Origin: Mesorhizobium muleiense | Lineage (GTDB): Bacteria > Pseudomonadota > Alphaproteobacteria > Rhizobiales > Rhizobiaceae | Direction: 5' to 3' | NCBI RefSeq assembly: GCF_900099905.1 | Contig: NZ_FNEE01000005.1 | Span: 124,001-188,000, forward strand | DNA: 64,000 bases | Shown: piece after piece, positions 44,458 through 52,137 of the stretch | Position numbering within the stretch: position 1 is the stretch's first letter | How the letters are laid out: each line of letters starts with the position of its first letter | Position numbers and translations under genes: made by a program | The notes under the pieces: model-generated | Databases searched by the model: none | Told to the model about the DNA's origin: nothing | The model's input: only the letters and a program-made list of their open reading frames with translations

Positions 44458-45189
44458 ATGCAGCGCTTTCTTGCCCTTCTCACCTGGCTCGCCTTTCCGG
44501 TCTATGTCTGGCAGGGGCTCGGCGTGCGCCGTCGCACCAGCCGCATGCTGCCGGCACAAGGTCCGGTCATGCACGAGATTTCGGGCCAGGTGCCGGCGAT
44601 CTCGCTGCTGATGCTTGGCGATTCTTCCGCCGCCTCGGTCGGCATCGGCAATTCCGAATACGGGCTGGCCGCGCAACTGGCCGAGCTGATCTCGAAACGC
44701 ACCGGCCGCGCGGTGCGCTGGCGGGCAGCCGGCTTCAACTCGGCGACCTCAGGCCAGATCCGCGATCATGTGCTGCCCAATCTGTCGGCCGATCCGTGGA
44801 CGCATATCGTGCTCGCCGTCGGCACCAACGACACCAAGAACTTTCACTCGGTGCCACGCTTCAAGCGCGATTTTGGCGGCCTGCTCTACGCGCTGCGCGC
44901 CAAATGGCCGGAGGCGCGCGTGGTGTGGTCGCCGGTGCTGGAATTCACCCGCGCACCGGCAATGCCGCCGCTGCTCGGAAAGATCCTGGAAATCCGCGCC
45001 GCCGAGATGAATCGGATGGGCGAGCGCCTTTGCCTCGAACGCGGGGCTGTGCCGGCGCCGCGCCTGCCGATCACCAATGCCGAAGCCGGTTTTGCCTCCG
45101 ACGGATTTCATGCCTCGGAAGCCGGCTACCGGGCCTGGGCGGAACATCTGGTCGATTTGGTGCTGGCCAACGAACCACGCCTCGCATAG
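44458..45189 (+). CDS. SGNH/GDSL-family hydrolase
   Basis: A 243-aa esterase-fold protein. Block I is L-M-L-G-D-S-S-A-A (nucleophile Ser near residue 56), block III A-V-G-T-N-D and block V S-D-G-F-H-A-S. The N-terminus is hydrophobic (F-L-A-L-L-T-W-L-A-F-P-V-Y) and may be a membrane anchor. Substrate unknown. The ATG at 44458 is used; a TTG lies one codon upstream. Confidence 0.85.
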   Translation: MQRFLALLTWLAFPVYVWQGLGVRRRTSRMLPAQGPVMHEISGQVPAISLLMLGDSSAASVGIGNSEYGLAAQLAELISKRTGRAVRWRAAGFNSATSGQIRDHVLPNLSADPWTHIVLAVGTNDTKNFHSVPRFKRDFGGLLYALRAKWPEARVVWSPVLEFTRAPAMPPLLGKILEIRAAEMNRMGERLCLERGAVPAPRLPITNAEAGFASDGFHASEAGYRAWAEHLVDLVLANEPRLA

Positions 45190-45230
45190 CGGCCCGCCAG
45201 CGCTATGTCCCCAGCCCTACGTCCCCAGCC

Positions 45231-45392
45231 CTACGTCCAATGACCCAGCGCCGCTGTTATCGAAATCGCCGCCATCGCCAATACCGCCAGCTTCCAGAAA
45301 TCGCTGCGCCGCTTCAGCCCCGGCCAGCCGAGCGGCTTGATCAGCTGGATGACCATCATGGCAATGATAACGAGCGCGAGGAGTTTCGACAT
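45231..45392 (-). CDS. Small membrane protein
   Basis: A 53-aa protein with two hydrophobic helices separated by a short basic loop (P-G-L-K-R-R-S-D-F-W-K). The frame stays open 33 codons upstream to 45491, but the hydrophobic start at 45392 looks more natural. Ribosome site weak. No family recognised. Confidence 0.5.
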   Translation of the reverse strand: MSKLLALVIIAMMVIQLIKPLGWPGLKRRSDFWKLAVLAMAAISITAALGHWT

Positions 45393-45772
45393 GCCGCTTT
45401 TGACTAGCGCATCGGCCGGCAAATCGAAATCGATTTTCGGAAAGGGCAATGCGTTGCGGTTGAACGCATCCAGCCGGGCAACCCGCAGCAAGCGCGCCAG
45501 TCGGGGCCACGGCGGCGATCATCCAAGTAATCTACGCACACACTCTGCCGGGATCGCGATGAAGACCAAGGCGTACGATTGGCTATACGGGAAGGCCGGC
45601 TACGCTCTCGCCGCTTGAACGCTCCTTGCCGCCGTAAGCCCTCGCGGTCATGCCCTCGATGGCTTTTCTTTTTGGTGGCCGTGGTCGCATTGATCATGTC
45701 GTGACGCCCGGGTCCGACACTCTGGTGAACAAAAGCGCGAGGTGATACGCCTCTCTGTTCGGAGGGATACCG
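45393..45772. other. Intergenic region, no convincing gene
   Basis: Short frames on both strands lack ribosome sites and family-like content. Just outside it, at 45204-45238, GTCCCCAGCCCTA is directly repeated. Base composition falls towards the lower-GC patch that follows. Confidence 0.5.
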
Positions 45773-46171
45773 ATGATCCTGCTGCGAGTAATTAGAAAAC
45801 TACGTGATGCTGACCAACCCAAGTCCTATTTCGAAGCCTGGCTAGGAAACGCCAAAGCGGTCCACGAGTTTATCTTCGTCACGATCGAGAGCCTTATCGT
45901 GCTGGGAGCATTGCATCTGGCGTGGGAGAAAAGCGGGTCTTTGCTGGTGCTGCTGCTGTATTGTTTGGCATACGTCGGGGCATTTCTGTTTATCGGGACC
46001 TATATACGATTTGGGTTCCATGCTGCGGCGGATCGCTTTGACCTTCCGGACCGATATCGTGGGTCGTTCTTGTGGTTTTCAGGTATCGTAAGCTTCGCCG
46101 TTTCGATGGCGCTGCCCTATTTTTTCGGGATGGTCGTCAATCAGATCATCGCTAACAGCATCATGATATGA
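45773..46171 (+). CDS. Hypothetical membrane protein (low GC)
   Basis: A 132-aa protein with three hydrophobic helices (about residues 32-50, 56-76 and 100-125) and an amphipathic N-terminus. GGAGGGA precedes the ATG. Codon use is visibly poorer in G/C at third positions than in the neighbours, which suggests later acquisition. No family recognised. Confidence 0.68.
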   Translation: MILLRVIRKLRDADQPKSYFEAWLGNAKAVHEFIFVTIESLIVLGALHLAWEKSGSLLVLLLYCLAYVGAFLFIGTYIRFGFHAAADRFDLPDRYRGSFLWFSGIVSFAVSMALPYFFGMVVNQIIANSIMI

Positions 46172-46215
46172 TGCCCGTCGCGAGGGATTTTCACTCGCGA
46201 GCCTGAGGGGGATTG

Positions 46216-46506
46216 ATGCGAAGATTAGCCGCGATCGTTGCCGGCCTGTTGCTGACTGGGTGCGCGAATTGGGAAGCGCATCAAAGCGCCCAAGAATTGC
46301 GCTATCTCGGTCGACCCGTCGACGCGCTTTACGATGAATATGGAGTGCCGGTCGGCATTGCGCCTACAAGCGACGGCGGGCGCTTCCTGGAGTTTCAATC
46401 CTTTCGACGTGGTTTCGAATGTACGGCCAAAGTCACCACCGATCGTCGCGGCGTTATCACGAAAATCAAGACAGGCGGTCAAAACGGCTGCGTAACGCCG
46501 CTTTAA
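46216..46506 (+). CDS. Hypothetical lipoprotein
   Basis: A 96-aa protein with a signal peptide and lipobox L-L-T-G-C-A (Cys near 17). A mature part of about 80 residues has one further Cys pair (F-E-C-T and N-G-C-V) that could form a disulfide. GAGGGGGA precedes the ATG. It follows the membrane protein gene by 44 bp in the same low-GC patch. Confidence 0.68.
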   Translation: MRRLAAIVAGLLLTGCANWEAHQSAQELRYLGRPVDALYDEYGVPVGIAPTSDGGRFLEFQSFRRGFECTAKVTTDRRGVITKIKTGGQNGCVTPL

Positions 46507-46742
46507 GCGCAACCGCGCTGCTCTTGCCATGATGCAGCAGCGGTAGTCAGTCCTCGTTCACTATTTCCGCGTGCGTTTATTCGACAGCTATTTGACGTAT
46601 TCGGACGTGGATATGCTAACTATTTGAAATCAGTTGGTTCCGCTCATGGGCTCGAACCACGATTCACGCCTCCAAAGGGCGCGCGGCGCACCACCATCAC
46701 GGTCGGCTGTCAAAGTGCTCCCTTCGCTCGCTCACGCGAGCA

Positions 46743-47714
46743 CTATGCCAGCGGCTTGAGACCGGCCTCGATCGCAGCCCGTTTCGGTTCGAGGAACGGT
46801 GGCAAGGCTAGCCTTTCGCCCAGCGTTTCCAGCGGCTCGTCGGCCGTAAATCCCGGGCCGTCGGTGGCAATCTCGAATAGTATGCCGTTTGGCTCGCGGA
46901 AATAGAGCGAGCGGAAGTAGTATCGCTCGACCTCACCGCTTGACGGAAGGCGGAACTCGGCCAGCCGCGCCGTCCATTGATGCAAAATCTCCTGGTCCGG
47001 CGCCCTGAATGCCACGTGGTGGACCGCACCGGCGCCCTGCCGTGCCGGCGCAAGGCCCGGCTGCACGGCGACATGAAGCTCCGCCGCCGGGCCGCCTTCT
47101 CCCATCTCGAAGACGTAAACCTGGCCCTGACCATCCGGCGAGGCATAGTCCCGCGCCTTGCGCATGTTCATCACCCTGGTCAGCACGGTTTCAGTGTTGG
47201 TGATGTCGGGAACGCTGATGACGATAGGCCCGAGCCCGCGTATCTGGTGCTCGATTGGGACCGGGCTTTGCACCCAGGGGTGACTGTCGCCCTTGCCGCC
47301 ATCGCTGACGAGACGCAGGCGCTGGCCTTCCGGGTCTTCGAAGTCCAACGACGGGTAGCCGCCGATATCGCCGGTCTCTCCCGTCGCGCCGATCTCTTCC
47401 GTCGCGACGGTCTCGCCGGCCAGGTGCTGCTTCCACCAGGCAAGGCTTTCAGGGCTGGCGACCCTCAGGCTGGTCCGCACGATGCTGTTGGTGCCGCGCC
47501 GCTCGCGTCCTACCGGCCAATCGAAGAAGGTAAGATCGGTGCCAGGCGTCGCCTCGGCGTCGGCATAGAAAAGGTGATAGGCCGACGTGTCGTCCTGATT
47601 GACCGTCTTCTTGACCAGTCGCAGGCCCAGGGTCCTGGTGTAGAAACGAAGGTTTCCGGGTGCATTGGCCGTGATTGCGGTCAGATGGTGATTTCCTGTC
47701 AGTTGCAGGCTCAT
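46743..47714 (-). CDS. Ring-cleaving dioxygenase, VOC family (MhqO/CatE-like)
   Basis: A 323-aa protein with duplicated VOC domains. The first opens N-H-H-L-T-A-I-T-A. The second has A-V-H-H-V-A-F-R-A at about 215 and E-P-N-G-I-L-F-E-I-A near 275, giving the H/H/E iron ligands. Related proteins (MhqO, LinE-like) open hydroquinone or catechol rings, with substrate unproven here. The start at 47714 was preferred because AGGGAG is six bases upstream of it but overlaps the alternative ATG at 47720. Confidence 0.82.
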   Translation of the reverse strand: MSLQLTGNHHLTAITANAPGNLRFYTRTLGLRLVKKTVNQDDTSAYHLFYADAEATPGTDLTFFDWPVGRERRGTNSIVRTSLRVASPESLAWWKQHLAGETVATEEIGATGETGDIGGYPSLDFEDPEGQRLRLVSDGGKGDSHPWVQSPVPIEHQIRGLGPIVISVPDITNTETVLTRVMNMRKARDYASPDGQGQVYVFEMGEGGPAAELHVAVQPGLAPARQGAGAVHHVAFRAPDQEILHQWTARLAEFRLPSSGEVERYYFRSLYFREPNGILFEIATDGPGFTADEPLETLGERLALPPFLEPKRAAIEAGLKPLA

Positions 47715-47903
47715 TGTCATCTCCCTGATCTCTGGAAAATTTTTCTCCTTAGATATCAGAACCCCGGCCCTGTCGCTGCTGCGGATTCCGACGGTCCGTC
47801 GTTGGCAGATGAAGACTTGATCCCGGCGACGAGAAAGCCTGCTTCACTCGGGCAAACGGATCAGAACCGGCAAAACCTGGCACGCTCACCAAAGACCGCT
47901 CAG

Positions 47904-47929
47904 CCTCCTGACAGACTGCTGTCAGGAGG
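47904..47929. promoter_or_regulatory. Palindromic operator 1 of the WYL-regulator cluster
   Basis: Perfect 11-bp arms CCTCCTGACAG (47904-47914) and CTGTCAGGAGG (47919-47929) with a 4-bp centre, 42 bp before the DUF1127-like gene. It is followed by GGTGTGCGATAGTG, which parallels the sequence after operator 2 (48817-48841). Confidence 0.75.
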
Positions 47930-47970
47930 GGTGTGCGATAGTGTCTCCATCGAAAGAGAGGAGACCAGCC

Positions 47971-48138
47971 ATGAACGGTTTTACCATTCTCCGCAGCGTT
48001 CAGCACTATGTCGGCAAGATCCGGACGATGCGCAACGAGATCCGCACCCGGCGTTTCATGAACGGGTTGCCGCAGAGCATCCGCAAGGACATCGGTTGGC
48101 CGGATAATTATGAAGGCCGCCACGGCCGGGGCCATTGA
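47971..48138 (+). CDS. DUF1127-like small basic protein
   Basis: A 55-aa Arg-rich protein. The C-terminal half L-P-Q-S-I-R-K-D-I-G-W-P matches the end of the DUF1127 motif (L-x-D-I-G), which is the only recognisable part. DUF1127 peptides in Alphaproteobacteria affect RNA turnover and phosphate or stress physiology. GGAG precedes the ATG. Downstream of operator 1 and 83 bp ahead of the DJ-1 gene. Confidence 0.7.
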   Translation: MNGFTILRSVQHYVGKIRTMRNEIRTRRFMNGLPQSIRKDIGWPDNYEGRHGRGH

Positions 48139-48221
48139 GGCGATTTTTTGCGGTAGCGGTTGCATGCCGACGCCACGCGCCCAGATAAACAGGTCTGGCG
48201 GACCGAAAGACGGAGCAGCAA

Positions 48222-48824
48222 ATGTCGGAACAGAAAACTATCGGCGTTCTTTTCATCGATCGCTTCGCCGACTGGGAATACGGGCTGCTGGCGGCTTCGG
48301 CGGTCGAATGGTTCGGCGCACGCGCGGTTTCGCTGGCGCCGAACGGCAAACCGGTGACTTCGGCCAGCGGATTTATGCTGACGCCCGACCGCTCCACCGC
48401 GGTTGATGAAAACACCGATCTTGACGCCGTCGCGGTCATCGGCTCCGACCAGTGGGTCGATGCTCCGCCTGACGTCTCCGCACTGCTGACAGCGGTCGCA
48501 GCGCGCGGCGGTGTGGTCGGCGGCATCTGCGCCGGCACGCTGGCACTGGCGCGTGCCGGCCTGTTCGGCAACGCCAAACACACCAGCAATGGTCGTGACT
48601 GGATCAACGAAAAGGAACCGGGCTATCCGGGCGCCCAGAACTATCAGGACGTGCCCTATGCCGTCGCCGACGGTCGCATCGTGTCCGCGCCGGGTTCGGC
48701 TCCCGGCACCTTCGCTCTTGCCTGTTTGAAGACGCTCTATCCCCAGAGAAGCAGCGATCTCGCTGAGATGCGCACGCTGTTCGCCAAGGAGTATGCAGAA
48801 GGGGAATATGCTGAAGCCTCCTGA
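48222..48824 (+). CDS. DJ-1/PfpI-family protein (type 1 glutamine amidotransferase-like)
   Basis: A 200-aa protein with a DJ-1/PfpI fold. The nucleophile-elbow cysteine is in G-G-I-C-A-G-T-L-A-L-A near residue 107, with D-W-E-Y near the start supplying the usual acidic partner. Family members act as glyoxalase-like, chaperone or protease-type enzymes; which one cannot be told. Its last bases overlap operator 2. Probably one operon with the DUF1127-like gene. Confidence 0.85.
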   Translation: MSEQKTIGVLFIDRFADWEYGLLAASAVEWFGARAVSLAPNGKPVTSASGFMLTPDRSTAVDENTDLDAVAVIGSDQWVDAPPDVSALLTAVAARGGVVGGICAGTLALARAGLFGNAKHTSNGRDWINEKEPGYPGAQNYQDVPYAVADGRIVSAPGSAPGTFALACLKTLYPQRSSDLAEMRTLFAKEYAEGEYAEAS

Positions 48825-48841
48825 CAGTATGGTGTCAGGAG
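48817..48841. promoter_or_regulatory. Palindromic operator 2 of the WYL-regulator cluster
   Basis: TCCTGACA (48819-48826), GTATGG, TGTCAGGA (48833-48840), the same 8-bp arms and 6-bp spacer as in operator 1, followed by CGGCGTGCAATAAT. It overlaps the DJ-1 stop codon and precedes the leader ORF at 48878. Confidence 0.75.
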
Positions 48842-48877
48842 CGGCGTGCAATAATTCGAAAGTACCAGGAGACAGAC

Positions 48878-48922
48878 ATGGCCTTCATCCCTGCAAAAGC
48901 TTCGGGCTCTTCGTCTAGGTGA
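48878..48922 (+). CDS. 14-codon leader ORF
   Basis: Reads M-A-F-I-P-A-K-A-S-G-S-S-S-R then TGA. It has the best ribosome site of the locus (CCAGGAGACAGAC before the ATG), and its stop is 3 bp ahead of the ATG of the 136-aa protein, which itself lacks one. Likely couples translation of the next gene. A decayed gene start is the other reading. Confidence 0.5.
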   Translation: MAFIPAKASGSSSR

Positions 48923-48925
48923 CGC

Positions 48926-49336
48926 ATGGTAAAGAGCTGGAACGACAGGCTGAACACGCCGGGCGTCAATGGCATCAAGCCGACGCCGCGCACTGTTGCC
49001 GACGTCGTCGAGGGCCAGCCGATGCTGGTGCCGACGGCACGGCAGGTCGATGATTTCATCCGCTCAATTCCAAAGGGCGTGGCCATGGATGTCCGCGCGT
49101 TGCGCACCACGCTCGCCATTGAGCACGGCGCCGAAGTGACATGTCCGGTCACCATCGGCTATCATCTGCGCACTGTCGCCGAGGCCGCCAACGAGGATCT
49201 GGAACGCGGCATGACGCTGAGCGACATCGCGCCGTTCTGGCGGGTGCTGGATGCAAAGACGCCGACAACAGGGAAGTTGTCCTTCGGCGCGGCATTCGTC
49301 GCCGCGCAGCGCAAGCGCGAAGGGCTTGAGCCATAA
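48926..49336 (+). CDS. Conserved hypothetical protein, 136 aa
   Basis: A soluble protein. It opens S-W-N-D-R-L, then M-L-V-P-T-A-R-Q-V-D-D-F-I-R-S-I-P-K-G, A-L-R-T-T-L-A-I-E-H-G-A-E-V-T-C-P-V-T-I-G and P-F-W-R-V-L-D. The I-P-x-G...C-P-V-T...F-W-R-V pattern is loosely reminiscent of alkyltransferase-like (MGMT/ATL) winged helices, but I cannot assign it. It is translated after the 14-codon leader and lies 70 bp before the WYL regulator gene. Confidence 0.75.
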   Translation: MVKSWNDRLNTPGVNGIKPTPRTVADVVEGQPMLVPTARQVDDFIRSIPKGVAMDVRALRTTLAIEHGAEVTCPVTIGYHLRTVAEAANEDLERGMTLSDIAPFWRVLDAKTPTTGKLSFGAAFVAAQRKREGLEP

Positions 49337-49406
49337 TGCATCGCCCGAAAGTTGGAACCGGTTTGGGGACAACGACAGGCTAAAAACAACATCGAGGGAC
49401 CGTACG

Positions 49407-50126
49407 ATGCGCCGCGCCGACAGGCTCTTCCAGATCGTGCAGCATCTGCGCGGTGGCCGTCTGGTCACCGCCCAGAAGCTGGGCACGTGGCTCGAGGTTT
49501 CCGAGCGAACCATCTACCGCGACATCGCCGACCTGCAGTCGACGGGCGTGCCGATCGACGGCGAGGCCGGCGTCGGCTACATGATGAGGGAGGGTTTCGA
49601 CCTTCCGCCGCTGATGTTCACGCGTGACGAGATCGTCGCGCTGGTCGCCGGCGCCCGCATGGTGCGAGCATTTGGCGGCGCTGCCATGGCGCGGGCCGCC
49701 GACGAGGCGCTGGTCAAGATCGGCGCCGTGCTGCCCGATGCCGAAAAAGACCGCATCGCCCGCACCGAGATCCACACGCCGATGTGGGTGGTGAGCGACG
49801 CCGCCCGCGAAGCAATCGACCTGATCGAGCGCGCGGTGGAAAAACGCCAGGTGCTGACCATCGACTACTCCGACGAAGCAGGCCGCAGCACCGTGCGCGA
49901 CATCAGGCCATTGGGCCTGTGGTTCTGGGGCAAGGTGTGGACGCTGGTCGCCTGGTGCGAGATGCGCGACGACTTTCGCGCTTTCCGCATCGACCGCATT
50001 GCTTCAGTGGTCATAGCCGGCCGCGTCTTCAAGCCGGAGCGCGGCAAGCAGCTCGCCGATTTTTACCGTGCGGTGGAGCGCAGCGAGGACTACGGCATGG
50101 CGCCGGACCGGGCCGCGCGAACCTAG
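49407..50126 (+). CDS. YafY-type WYL-domain transcriptional regulator
   Basis: A 239-aa regulator. An N-terminal HTH_11 domain (about 1-60; T-A-Q-K-L-G-T-W-L-E-V-S-E-R-T-I-Y-R-D-I) is followed by a WYL domain (about 135-225) with P-L-G-L-W-F-W-G-K-V-W-T-L-V-A-W-C-E and a ligand-type R-x-F-R-I-D-R. WYL domains sense small or nucleic-acid ligands. The clustered TGTCAGGA palindromes upstream are the best candidates for its binding sites. ATG at 49407 follows GAGGGA. Confidence 0.87.
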   Translation: MRRADRLFQIVQHLRGGRLVTAQKLGTWLEVSERTIYRDIADLQSTGVPIDGEAGVGYMMREGFDLPPLMFTRDEIVALVAGARMVRAFGGAAMARAADEALVKIGAVLPDAEKDRIARTEIHTPMWVVSDAAREAIDLIERAVEKRQVLTIDYSDEAGRSTVRDIRPLGLWFWGKVWTLVAWCEMRDDFRAFRIDRIASVVIAGRVFKPERGKQLADFYRAVERSEDYGMAPDRAART

Positions 50127-50137
50127 GCGCGGCGCTT

Positions 50138-50332
50138 CTTGCCTTCTCCCCTTGTGGGAGAAGGTGGCCGCCCACGGGTCTTGCCTCCGGCAAGCCCGAG
50201 GACAGGCTCCGCGGCCGGATGAGGGGTGTTCCAGGGAACGCCGACGCCTCATTTCTTCCAACACCCCTCTTCCGTCTCAGCGCTGCGCGCCGATCCACCT
50301 TCTCCCACAAGGGGAGAAGGAAGAGGCGCCTC
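50138..50332. repeat. RIME-like inverted element pair
   Basis: Two hairpin elements face each other. CCTTCTCCCCTTGTGGGAGAAGG lies at about 50142-50165, a mirrored copy around ACCTTCTCCCACAAGGGGAG lies at about 50298-50322, and GGCCGGATGAGGGGTGTT lies between. This is the typical form of rhizobial intergenic mosaic elements and fills the whole gap between the WYL gene and trcR. Confidence 0.8.
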
Positions 50333-51029
50333 AGCCCTCCTCGTCGTCCTTGTCCTCGTCCTTCGACTTCAGCGCCGAGAGCTTGGCGAAGACGGCGTTG
50401 GCGTCGAGTTCCGCATCCTCGTCCCTTGGCTTCTCCGGCGCCGGCACGAGGCGCTCGGTCAATGCCGCCGGCAGCAGCGTGTCGCCGGCCGGCTGTGCCT
50501 GTTCGCGGCCACGCGAGGCGCGGTTGACTTCCATGTCGAGGTCGATCTGCGAGGCGAGCCCCAGCGTCACCGGATCCATCGGCTGCAGGTTGGCTGAGTT
50601 CCAGTGCTTTCTGTCGCGGATCTGGTCGATCGTCGACTTGGTGGTGCCGACGAGGCGCGCGATCTGCGCGTCCTTCAACTCGGGATGGTTGCGCACCAGC
50701 CAGAGGATGGCGTTGGGCCGGTCCTGGCGCTTCGACAGCGGCGTGTAGCGCGGACCCTTGCGCTTGGATTCCGGCACCCGCACCTTGGGGTCTGACAGCT
50801 TCAGCCGATGGTTCGGATCCTTCTCGGCGCGTGCGATCTCGTCGCGGCTCAGCTGGCCGGTCATGATCGGGTCCATGCCCTTGATGCCTTGCGCCGATTC
50901 GCCGTCGGCGATCGCCTTGACCTCGAGCGGATGCAGTCCGCAGAACTGCGCGATCTGCTCGAAGGACAGCGCGGTGTTGTCGACCAGCCAGACGGCGGTC
51001 GCCTTGGGCATCAGCAGCGTATTGGCCAT
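50331..51029 (-). CDS. trcR: DUF1013 cell-cycle transcriptional regulator TrcR
   Basis: A 232-aa protein. The N-terminal half is the DUF1013 domain (P-K-A-T-A-V-W-L-V-D-N-T-A-L-S-F-E-Q-I-A) with a helix-turn-helix-like D-A-Q-I-A-R-L-V-G-T-T-K-S-T-I. The tail is acidic (D-E-D-K-D-D-E-E). DUF1013 proteins are alphaproteobacterial cell-cycle regulators (TrcR). The start at 51029 has AAGGAT upstream. The frame extends upstream but not with domain-like sequence. Confidence 0.85.
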   Translation of the reverse strand: MANTLLMPKATAVWLVDNTALSFEQIAQFCGLHPLEVKAIADGESAQGIKGMDPIMTGQLSRDEIARAEKDPNHRLKLSDPKVRVPESKRKGPRYTPLSKRQDRPNAILWLVRNHPELKDAQIARLVGTTKSTIDQIRDRKHWNSANLQPMDPVTLGLASQIDLDMEVNRASRGREQAQPAGDTLLPAALTERLVPAPEKPRDEDAELDANAVFAKLSALKSKDEDKDDEEG

Positions 51030-51374
51030 TGCAAATATCCTTCTCGTTCGCCCGCGTTCCCGCGCGGGCGGTGGTTTTAGAGCCACCAAAATGGGAAAAT
51101 CGCGGTTTATATAGCCGCTCCGTTGCCGTTCCGCAACGTTTTTGGAAGGTAGTCGCGAGATGGGGGGAGATATCGAACCTGTCAAGGCAGCCTTATCGGC
51201 GTCAGCATCGCGCCTTCGGTGAGCCGCTCAGCGGCCGCGGCCGCTAGCCCGGCAACAAAACGTCCTTCTGTCGGCATTTGCCGACTGTTAGTGGGAACAT
51301 GTTTCATCCACATTTCGCTTCGGTAGCGGCGAGCTGCTTTGGGAGGGCAAGCCGCCGCCGATGTGGGCTAATCG
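51030..51374. other. Divergent intergenic region
   Basis: No gene seen. It must hold the promoters of trcR and of the LysE-type exporter. Contains a GCGGCCGCGGCCGC palindrome near 51232-51245. Confidence 0.5.
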
Positions 51375-51992
51375 ATGTTGGAAACCGGGCACGCTGTCGC
51401 GGCGGGGTTGTTTCCGTTCGCCATTTCCTATGCGCTTCTGGCAATGCTGCCGGGCGCCAATTTTGCTGTCGTCGCGCAGGCCGGGCTAACTGCTTCGCGT
51501 GCCACAGCACTTTCGGCCGCCGCCGGCATTGCCCTAGGCGCGAGTTCGCTGGCGATGGTCGTCGCGACGGGCGCCGCCGCGCTGCCGCCAGGGGGCATTG
51601 CGCACCAGATAGCCGCCAGCCTTTACGGCGCAATGCTGGTCTTCATCGGCTGGAATTCGATGCGGCGGGCGCTGTCGATCACGATCGGCGCCGACGAGCC
51701 GAAGCCGCTTCCCATCGTTCGGTACTTCCGGCTGGGGTTTGTCACGGCGGCGGCAAATCCGGCCACCGCATTGTTTTTTGCATCCTCTGCGCTGAGCTTG
51801 AATACGCGCGGGCCAATCCAGATATCCGTGGCAGCGCTGGTTTTTGCCATTGCAATCGCCTGGTTTGGCCTTGTCGGTCTGGCTATTTCCCAGCCAGCCA
51901 TGCGCGAATTCTATAACCGTTTCCGCAAGCACGTGGACATCGTGCTGGGAGGCGCCTTGATAGCGATTGGTTTTGCCGCGCTTAGCCATTGA
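51375..51992 (+). CDS. LysE/RhtB-family amino-acid exporter
   Basis: A 205-aa inner-membrane protein with about six hydrophobic segments. It shows the family stretch L-P-G-A-N-F-A-V-V-A-Q-A-G-L-T-A-S-R near residue 27 (LysE: P-G-P) and F-R-L-G-F-V-T-A-A-A-N-P-A-T-A in mid-protein (LysE: G-x-x-x-N-P-K). Substrate unknown. Confidence 0.85.
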   Translation: MLETGHAVAAGLFPFAISYALLAMLPGANFAVVAQAGLTASRATALSAAAGIALGASSLAMVVATGAAALPPGGIAHQIAASLYGAMLVFIGWNSMRRALSITIGADEPKPLPIVRYFRLGFVTAAANPATALFFASSALSLNTRGPIQISVAALVFAIAIAWFGLVGLAISQPAMREFYNRFRKHVDIVLGGALIAIGFAALSH

Positions 51993-52023
51993 AGCGACAA
52001 ATAGACGGCCTTTCCACCGATTT

Positions 52024-52130
52024 AATGCATGTCGCGCAAAAGTGTGCAGCGGTTTTGCGATAACGACATGCATAAAAACAACAACCTTAAGCGCGTCGCA
52101 TGAGGCCGGTCGAACGCGACGCGCTTTAGG
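52024..52130 (+). repeat. Dispersed intergenic palindrome, family copy 3 (short loop)
   Basis: ATGCATGTCGCGCAAAA pairs with TTTTGCGATAACGACATGCAT (52024-52073), followed by the second stem AAGCGCGTCGCAT/CGCGACGCGCTT (about 52089-52127). Compared with copies 1, 2 and 4 it lacks about 26 bp of the loop. Confidence 0.88.
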
Positions 52131-52137
52131 CCGATCG

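Noticed and set aside
45558..45618. 19-codon ORF starting M-K-T-K-A-Y-D-W
   Set aside because: Too short, without a ribosome site or conserved context.
46630..46690. tRNA-like sequence on the minus strand (T-arm-like hairpin and an anticodon-stem-like hairpin, ending CCA)
   Set aside because: A T arm CGTGG-TTCGAGC-CCATG can be drawn, but the acceptor stem is one base short, no D arm or 5' acceptor half is found, and the rest does not fit a known tRNA. At most a tRNA remnant.
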